A program made the translations under genes and the position numbers. Shown here one piece after another: positions 24,272-34,371 of a stretch of DNA of 64,000 nt. The DNA lies in NCBI GenBank assembly GCA_964638005.1, contig CAZWXS010000001.1, positions 1-64,000 on the forward strand, in the 5' to 3' direction. Position 1 is the stretch's first letter; each line of letters opens with the position of its first letter. The notes under the pieces were generated by a model. That model was not told where the DNA came from, made no database searches, and worked only from the letters and a program-made list of their open reading frames with translations. This DNA comes from JAAYYM01 sp964638005. Its GTDB lineage: Bacteria; Bacillota; Clostridia; Lachnospirales; Lachnospiraceae.

Positions 24272-25570
24272 CTACAGTGAAATAATGCCTGCTTCCTTCA
24301 GGCATTGCAGTGTCTTTAGAATGCCAAATTTGGCATGCTGCCAGGTGAGCCCTCCCTGAAAATACACCGCATAAGGCGGCTCAATCGGAGCATCTGCACT
24401 GAGTTCAATAGAGGAGCCTGATACAAATGCTCCCGCAGCCATGATAACCTCAGAATCATATCCCGGCATATCCCACGGTTCGGGTATGACAAAGCTGTCA
24501 ACCGGTGCCGCTGCCTGAATCCCCTTGCAAAATGCAATGACTGCTTCGGGTGTCCCGAGTTCTACTGCCTGAATGATGTCATGACGGCTCTCAGTGCCGT
24601 TCGGTACAACCGGATATCCAAGCTTCTCATAGAGATTTGCTGCAAAAATCGCACCTTTCAAGGCACTTGCAGTCACCGTTGGAGCAAGAAAAAGCCCCTG
24701 ATAAAAGCTGCCGATTATGCCCAAAGAAGCACCGACCTCTTTGCCCAGTCCCGGAGAAGTCAATCTGTAAGCAGCATTCTCTACATACTCTTTTTTACCG
24801 ACGATATATCCTCCGATCGGTGCAAGACCGCCTCCCGGATTCTTGATCAGCGAGCCTACACACAGATCTGCGCCGACCTGCGTCGGTTCCGTAATCTCAA
24901 CAAATTCTCCATAGCAGTTATCCACCATACAGATGATATCCGGTTTGATACTCTTGATAAATCCGATCAGCTCTCCGATTCTTTTTACGGACAGGGTGGG
25001 TCTGGTCTGATATCCCTTTGAGCGTTGTATGGTGGCAAGCTTTGTTCGTTCATTGATGGCATTTCTGATACCGTTATAATCAAAAATCTGTCCGTCTTCG
25101 TCCTCCGGCAGCAGATCCACCTGCCGGTATGTGATGCCGTATTCTGTCAGTGAGCCCCTGGATTCTCTGATGCCGATGATTTCCTCTAAAGTGTCATACG
25201 GTTTTCCGACAGGTGACAGCAATTCATCACCCGGGCGCAGATTTGCCGCAAGTGCAATGTGGAGCGCATGTGTACCGCAAGTGATCTGCGGACGGACCAA
25301 TGCATCCTCACAGTCAAATATCTTGGCATAGACAGCTTCCAGTGTGTCTCTTCCGAGATCATTATAGCCATAGCCGCTCGTCGATTGAAAGCATGCCTCA
25401 CTGACCTTGCATTCCTGCATGGCTGCGATGACCTTCAATTGATTGTATTCCGCAATATCATCGATCGTCGAGAATCTCTCCTTCAGTTCCTTCAATACTT
25501 CTTCTCCGTAATACAGGATCTCTTTGTCGATTCCCAAACGCTGATACATATTTTCTGATTCTTCTATCAT
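24272..25570 (-). CDS. Methionine gamma-lyase family PLP enzyme (former 'aluminium resistance protein')
   Basis: A 432-residue fold-type I PLP enzyme of the Met_gamma_lyase family (YnbB in Bacillus). The cofactor lysine is probably Lys243 in SLIKNPGGGLAP; ICMVDNCYGEFVE (about 213-225) supplies the aspartate that binds the pyridine nitrogen, and IQRSKGYQTRP is typical of this family. The substrate is unproven; the family name comes from weak similarity to methionine gamma-lyase. It follows miaA by 21 bases. In Bacillus, hfq lies between these genes, but there is no room for it here. Confidence 0.9.
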   Translation of the reverse strand: MIEESENMYQRLGIDKEILYYGEEVLKELKERFSTIDDIAEYNQLKVIAAMQECKVSEACFQSTSGYGYNDLGRDTLEAVYAKIFDCEDALVRPQITCGTHALHIALAANLRPGDELLSPVGKPYDTLEEIIGIRESRGSLTEYGITYRQVDLLPEDEDGQIFDYNGIRNAINERTKLATIQRSKGYQTRPTLSVKRIGELIGFIKSIKPDIICMVDNCYGEFVEITEPTQVGADLCVGSLIKNPGGGLAPIGGYIVGKKEYVENAAYRLTSPGLGKEVGASLGIIGSFYQGLFLAPTVTASALKGAIFAANLYEKLGYPVVPNGTESRHDIIQAVELGTPEAVIAFCKGIQAAAPVDSFVIPEPWDMPGYDSEVIMAAGAFVSGSSIELSADAPIEPPYAVYFQGGLTWQHAKFGILKTLQCLKEAGIISL

Positions 25571-25591
25571 CTTTATACCTTCTGTCTTCTG

Positions 25592-26545
25592 TTATTCTTG
25601 GGTAAATCTCTGTTGTATCATTGAAATCATTTCTTTTAAAATCAATTCATCGTCATACTGATAATCCGGTTTGTTCAGCCAGATTACGTCCCGCTCTCTC
25701 TTAAACCATGTAAGCTGCCGCTTGGCAAAATGCCGGGTATCCCGTTTGATGATGTATACTGCTTCTTCAAGCGTATATGTCCCATTCAAATAAGCAAGAA
25801 TCTCCTTGTAGCCGAGGCCCTGCATCGCAACCATATCCGCTGTGCAGCCCAGCTCCTGTAATTGACGGACTTCCTGAACCAATCCGTCCGCAATCATCTG
25901 ATCCACACGTGCATCAATCCGTTCATAGATGCTTGTCCGGTCATCGTTTAAAACAAAATAGCACGCATCATACGCGGCATCTTTTTCTCTTTCCCGCAGA
26001 TTGTGCTCTGAAATGCGCCTTCCTGTCTGATGATGATATTCAAGTGCACGAATGATCCTTTTGACATTATTTTTATGAATCTGGGACGCCGCCTCCGGAT
26101 CTATTTCCTTTAATCGTGCATGCAGACAGGAAACGCCTTCTTTTTCTGCCAGTTCTGACAGATATTCTCTGTACGCTGTCTCCTGCTCTGTTTCCGTAAA
26201 ATCAATGTCATACAGTACCGATTGTATATAGAATCCTGTTCCTCCCACGAGCATCGGTATTTTTCCTTTTTCAAGGATTGCACTGATATACTTTTTTGCC
26301 AATCGTTGAAACTGCACGATGTTGAATTCTTCCCGAGGATCTAATTCATCAATCAAATAGTGAGGAATGCCCTGCATTTCCTCTACCTTGATCTTTGCGG
26401 AGCCAATATCCATGCCTCGGTATACCTGCATGGAATCGGCTGAGATGATTTCACCGTTCAATTCCTGTGCAAGCCTGACAGACAAAGCACTCTTTCCGAC
26501 GGCAGTCGGACCTGTTAAAATAATCAAATTGGGCTTCATGATCAC
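25592..26545 (-). CDS. miaA: tRNA dimethylallyltransferase
   Basis: MiaA transfers dimethylallyl to N6 of adenosine 37 in tRNAs reading UNN codons. The P-loop GPTAVGKS is at about 12-19, followed by ISADSMQVYRGMDIGSAK (34-51) with the catalytic Asp and substrate contacts, and VGGTGFYIQSVL near 100-111. The length of 317 residues is normal. MiaB, which methylthiolates the same base, is encoded four genes upstream, so both steps toward ms2i6A are present in one cluster. Confidence 0.97.
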   Translation of the reverse strand: MIMKPNLIILTGPTAVGKSALSVRLAQELNGEIISADSMQVYRGMDIGSAKIKVEEMQGIPHYLIDELDPREEFNIVQFQRLAKKYISAILEKGKIPMLVGGTGFYIQSVLYDIDFTETEQETAYREYLSELAEKEGVSCLHARLKEIDPEAASQIHKNNVKRIIRALEYHHQTGRRISEHNLREREKDAAYDACYFVLNDDRTSIYERIDARVDQMIADGLVQEVRQLQELGCTADMVAMQGLGYKEILAYLNGTYTLEEAVYIIKRDTRHFAKRQLTWFKRERDVIWLNKPDYQYDDELILKEMISMIQQRFTQE

Positions 26546-26550
26546 ATCCT

Positions 26551-28458
26551 CTAGACGATCCGTTTGAATTTCTTCTCTATCTCATACTTGGTAAAAGCAA
26601 TGATGGTCGGTCTGCCGTGAGGACAATGATAAGGATTGTCCAATTGCAGCAGTTCCTCAATCAGCATCTCTGCTTCCTTATTTGTCATGGCCTGATTCCC
26701 TTTGACGGCACTCTTGCATGACATGGAAGCTATTTTATGAAGCACTGCTTCATTTTCTCCTTTCGGAATATCCACTGACAGGGAATCCATGATCTCCCGA
26801 AACATTTCCTTTTCATTCATACCATATAAATCTGCCGGAACTGCACGAATTGAATATTCATTTCCACCAAAATGCTCAATTTCAAATCCGATATCCGTAA
26901 ACTGCTCCATATATAATTGCATCAATTCCTCTTCATGCCGTGATAAGGTCACAATGATCGGCGGACTGAGTGCCTGCGAAACACTTTCTTTTTCCTCAAG
27001 CCGTTTGATAAGCTTCTCATAAAGTACTTTTTCATGTGCCGCATGCTGATCAATGACATAAAGCTTATCCGCAAAAGCCACAAGCCAGTATGTTTCAAAG
27101 ATCTGACCGAGGATGCGGTGTTCCCTGATGGCCTCCTTAGACAAAAAAGATTCTTCAAACAGATTCAGTTGTGTTGCTTTTTCGACAATGATCCGCTCAT
27201 TTGCTTTGATGATGTTATGAACCGGCTCTTCTCTTGAGGTATCCTCCTCTTGTGTCAACAGTACCTTTGCAAGAATCGGATTGTTAAGTACCTCACGCAG
27301 ATCAACCGTATCAGAAGTATAATTCGGTGTCTCCCTCACTTCATTCTTGACCATGTGTTCCTGTTCTATTCGCTGCTTTTCAAATGGCTCAGGTGCATCT
27401 TTTTCGAAATATGTGACGGTTTCGCTCTTTTTCGGAGCCGCTCCGACATCTGTCGGAATCATTTCCTGCTGATGCAGCGCTTTCGTAATGCTTTCAATGA
27501 TAAAATGATACATCGCTTCTGATTCCAAAAACTTGATTTCCAGCTTATTCGGATGCACATTGACATCAATCAGATCCGGACTGATCCTGAAATACAATAC
27601 GACAAACGGATACTTATGCTGCATAAGATACGGTTTGTATGCCTCTTCGATTGCCCGTGTGATCATATCGCTCTTGATATATCTTCCGTTAACGAAATAC
27701 AGTTCAAAGCTCCTGTTGCTGCGCACGATTTCAGGAGCACCGATAAAACCGTCCATTGCAACATGTTCATTCTTGTCCTTGGCAATGAGCAGCTTGTCTG
27801 TCACATCCCTGCCGTAGATCTGATAGATGATATCCTTGACCTGCGCATTTCCTGATGTTTGCAGTTTGATTTTTCCGTTATTGATATATTTTATGGCAAT
27901 GTTCGGATGTGACAGCGCCATTTTTTCAATCAGCTCTGTGATATAGGAAGCCTCCGTGGTCGGAGTTCTTAAAAAATTTCTCCGAACGGGAGTGTTAAAA
28001 AACAAATTGCGAACAACAAAGGTCGTACCCTCGGGTGCTCCGATATCCTCAAAAATACGTTCTCTTGTTCCTTCTATCACATACCGTACACCCGTCAGCG
28101 CATCCTTTGGTTTTGTAATCAATTCCACCTGCCCTACCGCAGCAATACTGGAAAGCGCTTCACCTCTGAACCCAAGACTTCTGATGGTAAACAGATCTTC
28201 AATCGACTTGATCTTACTCGTTGCATGCCTTAAAAATGCAGTCGGAATCTGTGATTTCTCGATTCCTTCTCCGTTATCGGTCACTCTGATGAAATTGATG
28301 CCTCCGTCCTTGATCTCCACTGTGACGGCAGTCGCTCCTGCGTCCGTTGCATTCTCAAGGAGTTCCTTGACAACAGAAGAAGGTCTGTCCACGACCTCGC
28401 CCGCAGCAATCTTGTCAATCGTATTGGAATCAAGCACTTCAATTTGTTTCATACCCAT
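26551..28458 (-). CDS. mutL: DNA mismatch repair protein MutL
   Basis: MutL couples mismatch recognition by MutS to strand incision. The N-terminal GHKL ATPase has ELLENATDAGAT (about 33-44), DNGEGI and GFRGEALSSI. The C-terminal domain carries the endonuclease motif DQHA-x2-E-x4-E (DQHAAHEKVLYE) and the zinc motif CPHGRP, so this MutL should nick DNA itself, as in organisms lacking MutH. The length of 635 residues fits. It starts five bases after mutS ends. Confidence 0.97.
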   Translation of the reverse strand: MGMKQIEVLDSNTIDKIAAGEVVDRPSSVVKELLENATDAGATAVTVEIKDGGINFIRVTDNGEGIEKSQIPTAFLRHATSKIKSIEDLFTIRSLGFRGEALSSIAAVGQVELITKPKDALTGVRYVIEGTRERIFEDIGAPEGTTFVVRNLFFNTPVRRNFLRTPTTEASYITELIEKMALSHPNIAIKYINNGKIKLQTSGNAQVKDIIYQIYGRDVTDKLLIAKDKNEHVAMDGFIGAPEIVRSNRSFELYFVNGRYIKSDMITRAIEEAYKPYLMQHKYPFVVLYFRISPDLIDVNVHPNKLEIKFLESEAMYHFIIESITKALHQQEMIPTDVGAAPKKSETVTYFEKDAPEPFEKQRIEQEHMVKNEVRETPNYTSDTVDLREVLNNPILAKVLLTQEEDTSREEPVHNIIKANERIIVEKATQLNLFEESFLSKEAIREHRILGQIFETYWLVAFADKLYVIDQHAAHEKVLYEKLIKRLEEKESVSQALSPPIIVTLSRHEEELMQLYMEQFTDIGFEIEHFGGNEYSIRAVPADLYGMNEKEMFREIMDSLSVDIPKGENEAVLHKIASMSCKSAVKGNQAMTNKEAEMLIEELLQLDNPYHCPHGRPTIIAFTKYEIEKKFKRIV

Positions 28459-28462
28459 CTTG

Positions 28463-31108
28463 TCACCACCTGTTCTTAATCTTGTTCTGTAAGCGGTAAA
28501 TCGTATTCAGTGCATCCATCGGTGTCAGATTGCTTACATCCAGAGCCTCCAGTTCACTTAATATATCATCGTCCTTAACCGTATCAAACAGCGACATCTG
28601 CGCCAGATCGACCTGGTCGTACTTTTTAACCGTATGCTTGGTCTGGCTGCCTCCTGATGCAATATCCTTGACCCTTGAGGTAATATCATTATCTGATAGT
28701 TCTTCCACAAGTACCTTGGCGCGCTCAATGACCATATCCGGAACACCTGCCAACTTTGCAACCTGAATACCGTAACTTCTGTCGGCACCGCCCTTGACGA
28801 TTTTGCGTAAAAATACGATGTTGTCTCCCTGTTCCTTTACCGCAATACAGTAATTATTGACACCGTTCAGTTTTCCCTCAAGCTCGGTTAGTTCATGATA
28901 ATGTGTTGCGAAGAGCGTCTTAGCTCCGAGCAATTTGGGATTACTGATGTATTCCACTACGGCCCATGCGATACTGAGTCCGTCAAAGGTAGATGTCCCT
29001 CGACCGATTTCGTCTAAAATCAGCAGGCTCCTGCTGGTTGCATTTCGAAGAATATTGGCAACCTCGGTCATTTCCACCATAAATGTACTCTGGCCGCTTG
29101 CAAGGTCATCGGAAGCACCTACACGGGTAAATATCCTGTCCACAAGTCCTATATTGGCTGATCCGGCGGGCACAAAGCTTCCGATCTGTGCCATCAGGGT
29201 GATAAGTGCGGTCTGCCGCATATAGGTAGACTTTCCTGCCATATTCGGCCCTGTTATGATGGAAATGCGGTTTGCTTTATCATCCAAATAAGTATCATTG
29301 GAAATAAACATCTCAGATGCCATCATCTGCTCCACAACCGGATGTCTGCCATCCTTGATCTCGATAATTCCTTTTTCATTTAATACCGGTCTTACATAGT
29401 GATTACGTTCTGCCACAACCGCAAGAGAAGCATATACATCAATCAGCGCAACTGCTCTTGCCGTTTTCTGAATTCTGTCTATTTCTCCCGCAATAGCCTC
29501 TCTGATTTCACAGAACAAGTCATATTCCAGTGAAAACAGCTTGTCCTCTGCGTTGAGAATCGTATCCTCAAGCTCCTTCAATTCCGGGGTCGTATACCGC
29601 TCGGCATTTGCCAGCGTCTGTTTTCTGATATAGTCCTCAGGAACCATATCTTTATAAGAATTTGTCACTTCAAAATAATAACCGAAAACTTTATTGAACT
29701 TTACTTTCAGGCCCTTGATACCTGTACGCTCGCGATCCTTTTCTTCCAACTCGGCAAGCCATGTCTTTCCCTCTGTCTTGGCATTTCTGAGGGCATCAAT
29801 ATTTTCGTTATAGCCTGTCTTGATAATACCGCCTTCCTTGATTGCAATCGGCGGTTCCTCGGCAATTGACCGATGTATCAGGTCATACAGATCTTCCAGC
29901 GGATCAAGTGCCTCTTCAACCGAAAGCAATTCGTTTGACCGAAATTCCTTGAGCAGATTCTTGATATGCGGCAACATCTCCAGAGAACTTTGAAAAGCGA
30001 TCATGTCTCTCGGATTGGCAGACTTGTATGTAATCTTACTTAACAGGCGTTCAAGGTCATAGACCGGATTCAGGTATTCTCTGATTTCTTCTCTTGAAAT
30101 GGCACTTCGGTTGAATTCTTCAATTGCATTCAATCGTTCATTGATTGCATCCTTGTCGATTAACGGCTGTTCAATATAACTGCGCAGCAGTCTTCCGCCC
30201 ATGGCCGTCTTGGTCTTGTCGAGCACCCATAAGAGCGAACCTCTCTTCTGCTTTTCACGCAAGGTTTCCGTCAATTCAAGATTACGTCTCGTGGAAGAGT
30301 CGATCAGCATATACATACTGACCTGATACGGAGTGATGTGCGTCATATGAGACAATGAGTTCTTCTGCGTCTCATACAAATATTGCAGCAGACCTCCCGC
30401 GGCAATCATACCGCTGTCATAATCAGAAAGTCCGAGACCGTCCAAAGAAGCAACCTTGAAATGCTCCTTCAGGCAGCGTTTGCAGCCCTCATCATCAAAA
30501 TACCATGGTTCAAGAGAATACATAGATACGGAAAGTCTGTATTTCAAATCATCAAATTCGATTCCGCAGACCTCAAAAGCTTCGTTATAGATGATCTCCG
30601 TCGGCATGTATTTGTATATCTCGTCCAACAGGCTGCGTTTGGTATCCACCTCCGTCAGCACAAAATCTCCTGTCGTAACATCTGCTATTGCAATGCCAAA
30701 CTGATCTGCAACATATACGATACACATGATATAGTTGTTTTTGGATTCCTCCAAAGCCTGCATATTCGTATTTGTTCCGGGGGTTACGATACGTGTAACC
30801 TCTCTCTTCACAAGGCCCTTGGCAAGCTTCGGATCCTCTACTTGCTCACAGATAGCGACCTTGTATCCCTTGGCAATCAGTTTGTTCAAATATCCGTCCA
30901 AAGCATGATAAGGAACGCCGCACATAGGTGCCCGTTCCTCCTGTCCGCAATTCTTTCCTGTCAGAGTGATTTCCAGTTCTCTGGATGCTGTGAGTGCATC
31001 TTCAAAGAACATCTCATAAAAATCTCCAAGCCTGTAGAAAAGAATACAATCCTTATATTCTTCTTTTGTTTCTATGTACTTCTGCATCATCGGTGATAAT
31101 TCTGCCAC
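28463..31108 (-). CDS. mutS: DNA mismatch repair protein MutS
   Basis: MutS binds mismatches and small loops as a dimer. The 881-residue protein has the N-terminal mismatch-binding domain with the intercalating FYEMF motif (about 29-33), the lever and clamp domains, and the C-terminal ABC-type ATPase with GPNMAGKSTYMRQ, LLILDEIGRGTST and FATHYHEL. Translation starts at GTG 31108 after AGGA. It lies between a sulfate-type transporter gene and mutL. Confidence 0.97.
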   Translation of the reverse strand: MAELSPMMQKYIETKEEYKDCILFYRLGDFYEMFFEDALTASRELEITLTGKNCGQEERAPMCGVPYHALDGYLNKLIAKGYKVAICEQVEDPKLAKGLVKREVTRIVTPGTNTNMQALEESKNNYIMCIVYVADQFGIAIADVTTGDFVLTEVDTKRSLLDEIYKYMPTEIIYNEAFEVCGIEFDDLKYRLSVSMYSLEPWYFDDEGCKRCLKEHFKVASLDGLGLSDYDSGMIAAGGLLQYLYETQKNSLSHMTHITPYQVSMYMLIDSSTRRNLELTETLREKQKRGSLLWVLDKTKTAMGGRLLRSYIEQPLIDKDAINERLNAIEEFNRSAISREEIREYLNPVYDLERLLSKITYKSANPRDMIAFQSSLEMLPHIKNLLKEFRSNELLSVEEALDPLEDLYDLIHRSIAEEPPIAIKEGGIIKTGYNENIDALRNAKTEGKTWLAELEEKDRERTGIKGLKVKFNKVFGYYFEVTNSYKDMVPEDYIRKQTLANAERYTTPELKELEDTILNAEDKLFSLEYDLFCEIREAIAGEIDRIQKTARAVALIDVYASLAVVAERNHYVRPVLNEKGIIEIKDGRHPVVEQMMASEMFISNDTYLDDKANRISIITGPNMAGKSTYMRQTALITLMAQIGSFVPAGSANIGLVDRIFTRVGASDDLASGQSTFMVEMTEVANILRNATSRSLLILDEIGRGTSTFDGLSIAWAVVEYISNPKLLGAKTLFATHYHELTELEGKLNGVNNYCIAVKEQGDNIVFLRKIVKGGADRSYGIQVAKLAGVPDMVIERAKVLVEELSDNDITSRVKDIASGGSQTKHTVKKYDQVDLAQMSLFDTVKDDDILSELEALDVSNLTPMDALNTIYRLQNKIKNRW

Positions 31109-31135
31109 GATTTCATCCTGCCTGTTCTGTAATGC

Positions 31136-32782
31136 CTAAAGCTGTACACCGACCAGTTCTTCTGCACGCTTTAACGCATCGTCAATATGTTCGCACATGT
31201 TTTCTGGTCCGATGATATCATCAAATCCTGCCTTTACCATAACCTTCATCGGCTGCTCGTTCACATGTGACAGCACTAATATAATATCATTTTTTTTACA
31301 TTTTTCATATACCTTTTGCAAAGAATGCAATGCCGTAGCATCAATTGCGGAGACGCTTCTCATACGCAGGATAACACATTTTGTTGATTTATCCGTATTG
31401 ATTTTCATGAATTTATCCGCAGCACCGAAGAACATCGGCCCGTTGATTTCATATACACGTGTATGCTCCGGTACACGTTTCAGAGAGAGGTTGTCGGGAT
31501 CGTCTTCTTCCTCGATATATTTCCAACCCATCACATCCGTCACATCGCTCATTCTCTTCATGAACAAAAATGCTGCCATAATCATACCGATTTCAATCGC
31601 AACGACCAGATCGAATACAATGGTCAGCGAAAAGGTTGCAAGCAATACAATGACATCCGATTTTGGTGCTGTCTTTACAAGCTCTGCAAATTCTCTCCAT
31701 TCACTCATATTATAAGCAACCATAAAGAGAATCGCCGCAATTGTCGGCATCGGTATCAAAGCCGCATACGGCATCAATACGACCAATACGAGAACAAGTG
31801 TAATTGCATGTACCATACCTGCAACCGGCGTTCTTCCGCCATTCTTAACATTGGCCGCAGTCCTTGCAATTGCACCGGTTGCCGGTATGCCACCAAAGAG
31901 ACCCGAGCATATATTTCCTGCCCCTTGTGCAATCAGTTCCATATTGGAACGATGTCTTGAATTGATCATTCCGTCCGATACGACGCAGGAAAGCAGGGAT
32001 TCGATTGCTGCCAATATCGCAATCGTGACTGCATCAGGAAGCACATTCTGTACCGTTGCCATTGTAAACTTGGGCATTGTCGGAACAGGAAGACGATTCG
32101 ATATTTCGTACAAGCTTCCGATGGTATTGACATTCATGTCAAGAAACTTTACCAGCAGGATCCCGACAATGACCGCAATCAAAGAGCCCGGAATCTTCTT
32201 GCTGACTTTTGGCCATATGATTAAAATAACCAGTGATACAACACCCACGATCAGAGCCTGAATATTAAACGTGCTTATGGATGCAGCAATCTCCTTGACC
32301 TTGTCGATCGTCTCTATCGGAGCATTCTCAAAGGTCAGTCCCGCAAAATCTTTAATCTGACCTATCAGAATCGTTACCGCAATTCCCGATGTAAATCCTG
32401 TTGTAATCGTATAGGGAATGAACTTGATCAGATTGCCCAGCCTGCAAAGACCCATGATAATCAATATAACACCTGCTATGATTGTCGCAATAATCAGTCC
32501 GTCCATTCCGTTTTTCGCTACGATTCCGGCAACAATCGTTGCAAATGCCGCCGTTGGTCCCGATATGTTGACACGGCTTCCTCCTAAAAAGGAAATCACG
32601 AAGCCCGCTATGATTGCCGTATAGATACCGCGCTCCGGATTGACGCCCGACGCAAGTGCCAATGCGATGGACAAAGGTAATGCAATGATGGCTACGATAA
32701 TACCTGCCACAACATCCTGAATAAATTGTTCCTTGGTGTATGTTTTCATGACTGAAAACAATTTTGGTTTTAACTTTTCCAC
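31136..32782 (-). CDS. SulP family inorganic anion transporter with STAS domain
   Basis: A 548-residue SLC26/SulP transporter. About twelve to fourteen membrane segments cover residues 22-420, with NISGPTAAFATIVAG near 72-86 and the family GGIPATGAIARTAANVKNGG region near 297-316. A cytoplasmic STAS domain (about 435-545) ends the protein, including ILRMRSVSAIDATALHSL. Transported anions may be sulfate, bicarbonate or dicarboxylates; motifs do not decide. It sits between miaB and mutS, with 36 and 27 base gaps, an unusual insertion into a DNA/tRNA maintenance operon. Confidence 0.93.
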   Translation of the reverse strand: MEKLKPKLFSVMKTYTKEQFIQDVVAGIIVAIIALPLSIALALASGVNPERGIYTAIIAGFVISFLGGSRVNISGPTAAFATIVAGIVAKNGMDGLIIATIIAGVILIIMGLCRLGNLIKFIPYTITTGFTSGIAVTILIGQIKDFAGLTFENAPIETIDKVKEIAASISTFNIQALIVGVVSLVILIIWPKVSKKIPGSLIAVIVGILLVKFLDMNVNTIGSLYEISNRLPVPTMPKFTMATVQNVLPDAVTIAILAAIESLLSCVVSDGMINSRHRSNMELIAQGAGNICSGLFGGIPATGAIARTAANVKNGGRTPVAGMVHAITLVLVLVVLMPYAALIPMPTIAAILFMVAYNMSEWREFAELVKTAPKSDVIVLLATFSLTIVFDLVVAIEIGMIMAAFLFMKRMSDVTDVMGWKYIEEEDDPDNLSLKRVPEHTRVYEINGPMFFGAADKFMKINTDKSTKCVILRMRSVSAIDATALHSLQKVYEKCKKNDIILVLSHVNEQPMKVMVKAGFDDIIGPENMCEHIDDALKRAEELVGVQL

Positions 32783-32818
32783 TTTCTCATCTTTCTCCCT
32801 TTTGTATAAATGTTAAAT

Positions 32819-34273
32819 CTAGATATCACATAACTCTCCGATGTAATAAAAGCCCTTACATTTTGTTAATTTTACCTTTACGATATGACCAATCAGGGCT
32901 TCGTCACCCGGAAAATGCACCAACAGATTGTTTCCGAGCCTTCCTGTCAGCAGTTGCGTATCCTGTTCATTCACTTCTTCCGCAAGAACGGTATCCGTCA
33001 TCCCCTCAAATCTCTCTGCCATCTCACGGGATACTTCCTGCACCGCCTGCAGCACTCTGTCAAAGTTCTCCTTCACTTCATCTTCCGGAATCTGGTCTTC
33101 CATCGCTGCCGCCGGTGTACCTGTCCGTTTGGAATAGATAAAGGTAAATGCTCCGTCGAAACGTACGCGCCGTATCACATCAATCGTATCTTCAATGTCT
33201 TCCTTGGTCTCGCCCGGAAATCCAACAATAATATCAGTTGTTATTGCAATATCCGGCATAGCTGTCCTGATCTTTTCAGCCAGCGAAATGAACTGCTCTT
33301 TGGTATATCTCCGATTCATCCGATTCAGAATCGCAGTACTTCCTGATTGCAAAGGCAGATGCAGGTGTCTGCAGATTTTCTTTGAATGCTTCATGACTTC
33401 GATCAGATCATCCGACAGATCCTTGGGATGTGATGTCATAAAACGAATCCTCTCAAGTCCGTCGATTTTTTCTATCTCCTGCAGCAGTTCTGCAAATGAG
33501 ACGGGGCTTTCCAGATTCTTTCCGTAAGAGTTGACATTCTGTCCAAGCAGCATCACTTCTACTACACCGTCTGCCACAAGCCGCTCTGTTTCTCTGATGA
33601 TATCCTGCGGCTTTCTGCTCCGTTCTCTTCCGCGCACATACGGAACAATACAGTAACTGCAGAAATTATTACATCCGAACATAATATTAACGCCCGATTT
33701 GAACGGATATTTTCTTTCATTCGGCAAATCCTCGACAATCAGTTCCGTGTCCTTCCAGATATCTATGATCATATGATTCCGATCAGATGCATCCTGCTCT
33801 GATTCAAGCCGTGATACAAGCAGTTGTGCAAATTTGAAGATGTTATGGGTACCGAACAGGATATCCACAAAACGATACTTATTCTTAATTGTCTCCACGA
33901 CCGAAGGCTCCTGCATCATACATCCGCAGAGTGCAATCAGCATATGAGGATTCTTCTGCTTATAATTCTTGAGCTTGCCCAGCCTGCCATATACTCTTGT
34001 GTTGGCATTATCCCTGACTGTACATGTATTATAAATGACCAGATCGGCTTCTTCCCCTTCTGCCTGAATGTATCCGACCGCTTCCAATATCCCGACCAGC
34101 TTCTCTGAATCTCTGGCATTCATCTGACAACCAAACGTCACCACACAAAAAGTAAGGTCCCGCCCCAGGACGGCAACCTGCTGACTGACCATGATCTTTG
34201 CTTTTTCTATGTATTCATACTGCAGTCTGGTTTCTTGATCCGACAATGCCTGTATCTCTTCTTCTTTGCTCAT
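32819..34273 (-). CDS. miaB: tRNA-2-methylthio-N6-dimethylallyladenosine synthase
   Basis: A radical SAM methylthiotransferase that adds a methylthio group to i6A37 in tRNA. The N-terminal UPF0004 domain has cysteines in FGCQMN, NTCTVRD and LCGCMMQ; the radical SAM motif is FCSYCIVPYVRG within GCNNFCSYC (CxxxCxxC, about 200-207); a C-terminal TRAM domain follows (about 410-480). The length of 484 is slightly above E. coli MiaB (474). It leads the miaB-sulP-mutS-mutL-miaA transcript from a promoter at 34292-34320. Confidence 0.97.
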   Translation of the reverse strand: MSKEEEIQALSDQETRLQYEYIEKAKIMVSQQVAVLGRDLTFCVVTFGCQMNARDSEKLVGILEAVGYIQAEGEEADLVIYNTCTVRDNANTRVYGRLGKLKNYKQKNPHMLIALCGCMMQEPSVVETIKNKYRFVDILFGTHNIFKFAQLLVSRLESEQDASDRNHMIIDIWKDTELIVEDLPNERKYPFKSGVNIMFGCNNFCSYCIVPYVRGRERSRKPQDIIRETERLVADGVVEVMLLGQNVNSYGKNLESPVSFAELLQEIEKIDGLERIRFMTSHPKDLSDDLIEVMKHSKKICRHLHLPLQSGSTAILNRMNRRYTKEQFISLAEKIRTAMPDIAITTDIIVGFPGETKEDIEDTIDVIRRVRFDGAFTFIYSKRTGTPAAAMEDQIPEDEVKENFDRVLQAVQEVSREMAERFEGMTDTVLAEEVNEQDTQLLTGRLGNNLLVHFPGDEALIGHIVKVKLTKCKGFYYIGELCDI

Positions 34274-34291
34274 ACGATGCCTCCTCGCATT

Positions 34292-34320
34292 ATTTTATAT
34301 CGTCTCATTTTGATTTACAA
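34292..34320 (-). promoter_or_regulatory. Promoter of the miaB operon
   Basis: On the minus strand TTGTAA (34315-34320) and TAAAAT (34292-34297) are 17 bases apart, about 20 bases before the miaB ribosome binding site GAGGAGG. It follows directly after a terminator, marking a transcription boundary. Confidence 0.55.
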
Positions 34321-34335
34321 TGCTTTTATTAAAAT

Positions 34336-34371
34336 AAGCCCTTATGCACTTGTTTTTGTACATTAAGGCTT
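34336..34371 (-). terminator. Rho-independent terminator after the 5-formyl-THF cyclo-ligase gene
   Basis: On the minus strand AAGCCTTAATGTAC pairs with GTGCATAAGGGCTT (one mismatch, two G-T pairs) around an 8-base A-rich loop, followed by TATTTTAAT. The left arm overlaps the stop codon. Confidence 0.85.

Noticed and set aside
30383..31096. Plus-strand frame of 237 codons inside mutS
   Set aside because: It is antisense to conserved MutS sequence, has a His/Ile/Cys-rich composition typical of complementary frames, and shows no ribosome site or known motif.
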